Shown: one piece after another, positions 60,188 through 64,000 of the stretch
How the letters are laid out: every line of letters starts with the position of its first letter
How positions within the stretch are numbered: the first letter of the stretch is position 1
Assembly: GCA_964485815.1 (NCBI GenBank)
Contig: CAZAJX010000001.1
Coordinates: 1 to 64,000, forward strand
From: SFLA01 sp964485815
Lineage (GTDB): Bacteria; Bacillota; Clostridia; Oscillospirales; CAG-382
DNA length: 64,000 bases
Direction of reading: 5' to 3'
The notes under the pieces: model-generated
What the model saw: the letters and a program-made list of their open reading frames with translations, nothing else
Database searches by the model: none
Told to the model about the DNA's origin: nothing
Made by a program: the position numbers and the translations under genes

Positions 60188-60810
60188 ACAGACAACACCT
60201 CCTCGCTGAAAATGCTCCACGGATACCCGGAAACAGGCGGAACGGAAACGACGGTATGTCCTTTCCCACACGAAACAAAGCTTAATTTATATGACCACAA
60301 CGCGGTTTTATCCCCTGCACCGCCGTAACGCTTATCGCCGTAAAGGGGTGTTTTGCGGGAGGAGAACTGCAAACGTATCTGGTGCGTTCTGCCCGTTATC
60401 ATTTTGGCTTTTACAAGGGCGTACCCCTCTTTTTCTGCAAGTACGGTGTATTCAAGAGAGGCTTCTCTTACCCCTCTCCGCATACGCTTTACCACGTAGG
60501 ATTTGTTTTTTTGTGTATCGTGATACACAAGGTCGGAAAGGACACCGCTTTTTTCGGGCAAAGAACCGACGGTTACAAACAGATACTCTTTATCAAAGCC
60601 CGCAAAGCGCAATTTTTCCGCATTTGCGGAGGTAGTGCCAAGCAATACCGCGCCCCCTGCAACCTTATCTATACGGTGGACGGGATATGCTTCACCGCCG
60701 CAAGCGTTTCTTACAAGAGCGGGCAAACTATGCTCCCCTGTGTCCTCGCACACCGTGCCTATATCCTTTTGCGCTACTATGCAATTTTTATCCCGATAAA
60801 GTATATCCAT
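60172..60810 (-). CDS. RluA-family pseudouridine synthase
   Basis: A 212-residue RNA-modifying enzyme: PVHRIDKVAGG carries the catalytic Asp48, GRTHQIRLQFSS and PLYGDKRYGG are the family tail motifs. No S4 domain, so it resembles the shorter RluA/TruC-like forms. Target uridine unknown. The gene precedes and overlaps the flavoprotein gene. Confidence 0.9.
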   Translation of the reverse strand: MDILYRDKNCIVAQKDIGTVCEDTGEHSLPALVRNACGGEAYPVHRIDKVAGGAVLLGTTSANAEKLRFAGFDKEYLFVTVGSLPEKSGVLSDLVYHDTQKNKSYVVKRMRRGVREASLEYTVLAEKEGYALVKAKMITGRTHQIRLQFSSRKTPLYGDKRYGGAGDKTALWSYKLSFVSCGKGHTVVSVPPVSGYPWSIFSEEVLSVCRTL

Positions 60811-60880
60811 TATATTTCACCTGCCGATATATGATTTTACCACACCGAAGACGGTTTCGCAAGGAAAATAAACAAAATAC

Positions 60881-60909
60881 TTTACTTTTGAAAATACCGA
60901 TAGTATAAT
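60881..60909 (+). promoter_or_regulatory. Promoter of the DUF4127 gene
   Basis: TTTACT (60881-60886), 17 bp, TATAAT (60904-60909), about 40 bp before the ATG. Confidence 0.5.
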
Positions 60910-60947
60910 ATTTACATTCAATATCTGAAAAAGGAAGATAACTTGCG

Positions 60948-62729
60948 ATGAAAAGATTATTGGGGTTTGTTTTGAGTGTTATTATGTTAACCTCTCTGCT
61001 TATAGCCACACCGTATCCGGTGGAAGCCGAAGGTGATAAAAACTACAACGGCTTGAAGGTTGCATATATACCCATTGACAACCGTCCCGTTAATTATGAC
61101 CGTGCGATAATGCTGGCAAAAAGCGTGGGAATCGATCTGGTAACGCCCGAAGAGGACTTATTCAGAACAGCGCTTGACAATATGTCCCCCAATAAAAACG
61201 GTTCTACCTACGGCGACAGAGAAAAGCTTCTTGAATGGTTAAAGGAAACGGACAAGACCTGCGATTATTTCGTGCTGTCCCTTGACCAGCTTTTAAGCGG
61301 CGGATTGGTTGCCTCCCGTTGGCTGGATAACACCGATCTTTCCTTTGAATTTGAGGTTGCGGATTATATTATAAATCTTGCAAAAAACAACACGATAGTT
61401 CTTTTTGATACGGTAATGCGTCTTGCATCCACGGTAAATTACCAAGGCTACCAGATGAACGAGTATAACAACCTCCGTTCTTACGGATCTATGGCGAGAA
61501 AGGTGCTTAAAGGAAACGAGCTTACCGTCAAAAATATAATCGCCGGCTACAAATACGCACCGAACGGAAGCAAGATAAGCACGCCTCTTTCGGAAAATGC
61601 GGTGGACAAGTATCTCGCTTCCAGAACGAGAAAATTAAAGCTTATTGACTACATACTTTCCCAATCCCTTGATGATCTTGAGTACTGCTATATCGGTGTG
61701 GACGATTCCTCCACTACCGAAAATATACAGACAAACGAGATAAATTATATATCAAACAAGCTGAAAAATAACGGAATGATATATGCGGGCACCGACGAAT
61801 TGGGGCTTATGGGTATAACCCGTATTGTAACCAAGCTGTACGGAAAGGCGGAGATCGGTGTCACCTACTTCGGCGGAGGGGAAAATAATATTGCCGACGG
61901 ATTCGATTTTGCAACACTGAAATATGAATTGGAAAATCATATAAAATCCCTTGATTGCACAGTCACCGCAGGAGGAAAGGGCAAATTGCAAGTACTCTGT
62001 CTTACCCAAGGCGCAACCAACGCAACCGCAAAGCAGCTTGTTGACAAAGCAGAGGAATATATAAAAAAACAAATTCCCGTTATTATTATTGATCCCAACA
62101 CGGGAACGGGAAGCGTTTTGGAAAAGGAACTGCTGAAGCGTAACTTTCCCCTTGCAATGATATTGGGATATTCCAACTGGAATACTGCGGCGAACGCTTT
62201 GGGAATTGCTTTATCAAACGGTATTTCAAGGTATTCATATCTTGCCAACTGTTCTCAAATTACCGAAGAAAGTCATTACGGATTTTTACAGACCATTGCA
62301 TTCAGCGGTATGAAGGATATTTCCTACAAATATTTCGGATTTTCTATCGAAAGCCCTAACGCAAGCGGTAACGGAAGCTATACTCATATTCTTAAAATGA
62401 TAAACAATTCCAATATGATAACCGATCTTTCAACCTACAGAGTCAACTCCCACGGCAAGGTTAAAGCGGATAATTTCAGATATCCTTGGGACAGAGCCTT
62501 TGAAATGGTGTGCGACGTATCAGTGGAAGGATTCGTTACAGGTGTTATCGGAGATATTTCCGATGACAGAACAGTACGCATAAACGATTATCTGTTGGCT
62601 AAAAGAATTATTGCAAGTAACTATTCACCGAATGACGGTGAAACCGCCCGCGGCGATGCCGACGGAAACAGTAAAATTGACGAAAACGATTGTCTTATTA
62701 TCAAAAACCAAATATTGAACGGCAAATAA
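60948..62729 (+). CDS. DUF4127 family secreted protein with C-terminal dockerin-like repeats
   Basis: A 593-residue exported protein with signal peptide (about 1-27, VEAEG). The body is DUF4127: VAYIPIDNRPVNYDRA, LDQLLSGGLVASR, GTDELGLMGITRIV and LGYSNWNTAANALGIAL. The last ~65 residues hold two EF-type dockerin repeats: DISDDRTVRINDYLLAKRII and GDADGNSKIDENDCLIIKNQIL (first repeat with degenerate Ca ligands). DUF4127 function is not established. The dockerin suggests attachment to a cohesin-bearing surface protein, if one exists elsewhere in the genome. Confidence 0.85.
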   Translation: MKRLLGFVLSVIMLTSLLIATPYPVEAEGDKNYNGLKVAYIPIDNRPVNYDRAIMLAKSVGIDLVTPEEDLFRTALDNMSPNKNGSTYGDREKLLEWLKETDKTCDYFVLSLDQLLSGGLVASRWLDNTDLSFEFEVADYIINLAKNNTIVLFDTVMRLASTVNYQGYQMNEYNNLRSYGSMARKVLKGNELTVKNIIAGYKYAPNGSKISTPLSENAVDKYLASRTRKLKLIDYILSQSLDDLEYCYIGVDDSSTTENIQTNEINYISNKLKNNGMIYAGTDELGLMGITRIVTKLYGKAEIGVTYFGGGENNIADGFDFATLKYELENHIKSLDCTVTAGGKGKLQVLCLTQGATNATAKQLVDKAEEYIKKQIPVIIIDPNTGTGSVLEKELLKRNFPLAMILGYSNWNTAANALGIALSNGISRYSYLANCSQITEESHYGFLQTIAFSGMKDISYKYFGFSIESPNASGNGSYTHILKMINNSNMITDLSTYRVNSHGKVKADNFRYPWDRAFEMVCDVSVEGFVTGVIGDISDDRTVRINDYLLAKRIIASNYSPNDGETARGDADGNSKIDENDCLIIKNQILNGK

Positions 62730-62741
62730 TCATTCAAAAAC

Positions 62742-62773
62742 TAAAGCGTTGCACTTAAAAATGCAACGCTTTA
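62742..62773. terminator. Terminator-like hairpin between convergent genes
   Basis: TAAAGCGTTGCA and its perfect complement around CTTAAAAA. The minus strand has TTTAGTTTTTG after the stem, so it may mainly end leftward transcription from the DAHP synthase gene. Confidence 0.6.
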
Positions 62774-62855
62774 TTGTCGGGGTCCCCGGGAAGCCGCAAG
62801 GCTTCTTGGGGTGATTGTCGGGGTCCCCGGGAAGCCGCAAGGCTTCTTGGGGGTG
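62773..62855. repeat. Two tandem 41-bp hairpin units with GCAA tetraloops
   Basis: ATTGTCGGGGTCCCCGGGAA.. is repeated at 62773 and 62814. Each unit folds as CCCCGGGAAGCC-GCAA-GGCTTCTTGGGG (12 bp with two G-T pairs, GNRA loop). The second copy has one additional G and ends immediately before the aroF-type gene stop. Confidence 0.85.
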
Positions 62856-63887
62856 TTATACGCTTTCTGCTATTTCGTAAATGAGCTTTTCCGTCTTTTC
62901 CCAGCCGATGCAAGGGTCGGTAATGGATTTTCCGTAGACGGCGGTATCGGATATTTTCTGGCATCCGTCCTCGATATAGCTTTCGATCATAAGTCCCTTT
63001 ACCATTTTACGCAGATCATTGGAGCAACGGCGGGTGTGCATTACGTCCTTGGAAATTCGTATCTGCTCTAAAAATTGCTTGCCCGAATTGGAATGGTTGG
63101 TATCTATGATAACGGCGGGATTTTTAAGTTCCGATGCGGAATACAGATCGAACAGCCGTATAAGATCCTCATAATGATAATTGGGCATTGACTGTCCGTG
63201 CTTATTTACGCTTCCGCGAAGGATAGCGTGGGTATAGGGATTTCCTTTTGAGGTAACCTCCCAGCTTCGGTATATAAAGGTGTGACCGTGCTGGGCGGCG
63301 TAAATGGCGTTCATCATAACCGAAAGATCGCCGCTGGTGGGGTTTTTCATACCCACGGGGATATCAAGTCCCGAAGAGGTAAGACGGTGGTTCTGGTTTT
63401 CCACGCTTCGTGCGCCGACGGCAACGTATGAAAGAAGATCCGAAAGATAGCGGTAGTTTTCGGGATAAAGCATTTCGTCCGCACAGCCGAATCCCGTTTC
63501 CGCCAAAGCACGCATATGAAGCTGACGGATAGCGATAACACCCTTGATCACATCGGGCTTTTCATGAGGATCGGGCTGGTGAAGCATTCCTTTATATCCT
63601 GCACCCGTGGTACGGGGCTTATTGGTATATATACGGGGAATGATTATTATCTTATCCGATACCTTGTCCTGCACGATACGAAGACGGTGGATATAATCGA
63701 TTACAGCATCTTCTCTGTCTGCGGAGCAGGGCCCGATGACGAGAATAAATTTCTCGCTTTCGCCGCTGAACACCTTACGTATTTCCGCATCGTTTTTTTC
63801 TTTTACCTTTGCCATTTCCTCGGTAACGGGATATTGCTCCTTTATCTCCTGAGGAATGGGAAGCTTACGGTGAAATTCCATATTCAT
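62856..63887 (-). CDS. aroF: 3-deoxy-7-phosphoheptulonate (DAHP) synthase, type I
   Basis: A 343-residue enzyme condensing PEP and erythrose-4-phosphate, first step of the shikimate pathway. VIGPCSADREDAV, PRIYTNKPRTTGAGYKG, ADEMLYPENY, VGARSVENQNHR, GMKNPTSGD and IDTNHSNSGK are type I (AroFGH-like) landmarks, and the final metal ligand region IEDGCQ is present. The N-terminal extension is of the length that carries feedback regulation in AroFGH, but which amino acid inhibits is not visible. AAGGA upstream of the ATG. Downstream of the partial gene at 63902. Confidence 0.95.
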   Translation of the reverse strand: MNMEFHRKLPIPQEIKEQYPVTEEMAKVKEKNDAEIRKVFSGESEKFILVIGPCSADREDAVIDYIHRLRIVQDKVSDKIIIIPRIYTNKPRTTGAGYKGMLHQPDPHEKPDVIKGVIAIRQLHMRALAETGFGCADEMLYPENYRYLSDLLSYVAVGARSVENQNHRLTSSGLDIPVGMKNPTSGDLSVMMNAIYAAQHGHTFIYRSWEVTSKGNPYTHAILRGSVNKHGQSMPNYHYEDLIRLFDLYSASELKNPAVIIDTNHSNSGKQFLEQIRISKDVMHTRRCSNDLRKMVKGLMIESYIEDGCQKISDTAVYGKSITDPCIGWEKTEKLIYEIAESV

Positions 63888-63901
63888 ATATATTACCGTC
63901 C

Positions 63902-64000
63902 TTACTTTTTATCGAATTTTGTTCTGCGTTCCCCTGCTTTGCGCATCACTGCCCGCATCTCTTCACGCTGACCGTTGGCAACATATTCCCTGAAACGGGA
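63902..64000 (-). CDS. C-terminal end of an unidentified CDS (runs off right edge)
   Basis: Reading leftward from 64000, 32 codons then TAA at 63902-63904: SRFREYVANGQREEMRAVMR, ending in AGERRTKFDKK. A basic helical tail; not enough to assign a family. 14 bp before the DAHP synthase start on the same strand, so probably an operon partner. Confidence 0.55.
   Translation of the reverse strand, partial: SRFREYVANGQREEMRAVMRKAGERRTKFDKK

Overview
The window looks like a chromosomal segment of an anaerobic, gut-type member of the Bacillota, class Clostridia, plausibly Oscillospirales or Christensenellales. The support is indirect: moderate-to-low GC, AGGAGG-type ribosome binding sites, strong TTGACA/TATAAT promoters with 17-bp spacing, FakA/FakB fatty-acid kinase genes, DUF3343 and DUF6809 proteins, dockerin-like modules, Tn4451-type TnpW/serine-recombinase genes and an A-type RNase P RNA. 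No species can be named from sequence alone. I saw no tRNA, rRNA or CRISPR array.

Layout. 1-7.4 kb: the edge of an XRE regulator, then a leftward operon (three-part ABC-2 exporter, SAM methyltransferase, GNAT acetyltransferase, APH-type kinase), then prfB and two small genes. 7.4-8.0 kb: an array of small hairpins, then rnpB, whose promoter is back-to-back with that of murD. 8.0-15.7 kb: rightward murD, a SLATT-like membrane protein, a small ferredoxin, an AlkZ-like winged-helix protein, three tandem M42 metallopeptidases and a methionine-gamma-lyase-like PLP enzyme. 15.7-24.2 kb: DUF4190 proteins, two alpha/beta hydrolases, a GT2-GtrA fusion, and a leftward fakB-fakB-fakA-plsX operon for using exogenous fatty acids. 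24.3-29.2 kb: a hydrolase with a cysteine nucleophile elbow, then a leftward operon of acyl-adenylating enzyme fused to ACP, two PlsC-type acyltransferases, a free ACP and an LRAT-fold protein. This is the best candidate here for an undescribed lipid system. 29-40 kb: CBM9-like lipoprotein, SPFH zinc-ribbon protein, lactate/malate dehydrogenase, patatin, EEP phosphatase, a two-component system beside a secreted protein, and an ArsB/SLC13-type transporter.

40.1-53.0 kb is a mobile element of about 12.9 kb bounded by imperfect inverted repeats. Its left arm is a leftward defence operon: HTH regulator, C5 methyltransferase, AlwI/PleI-like nuclease, second C5 methyltransferase and an ApeA-like HEPN protein. 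Its right arm carries degenerate repeats with a period near 70 bp, a primase/SF3 helicase, small unknown proteins, an orphan HK97-type capsid protein, TnpW and a large serine recombinase.

53-64 kb returns to chromosomal genes: dapF, a small zinc protein and a GH27 alpha-galactosidase in one operon; two secreted proteins with dockerin-like repeats; DUF3343 with a cysteine desulfurase; a BaiN-like flavoprotein; an RluA-type pseudouridine synthase; and DAHP synthase.
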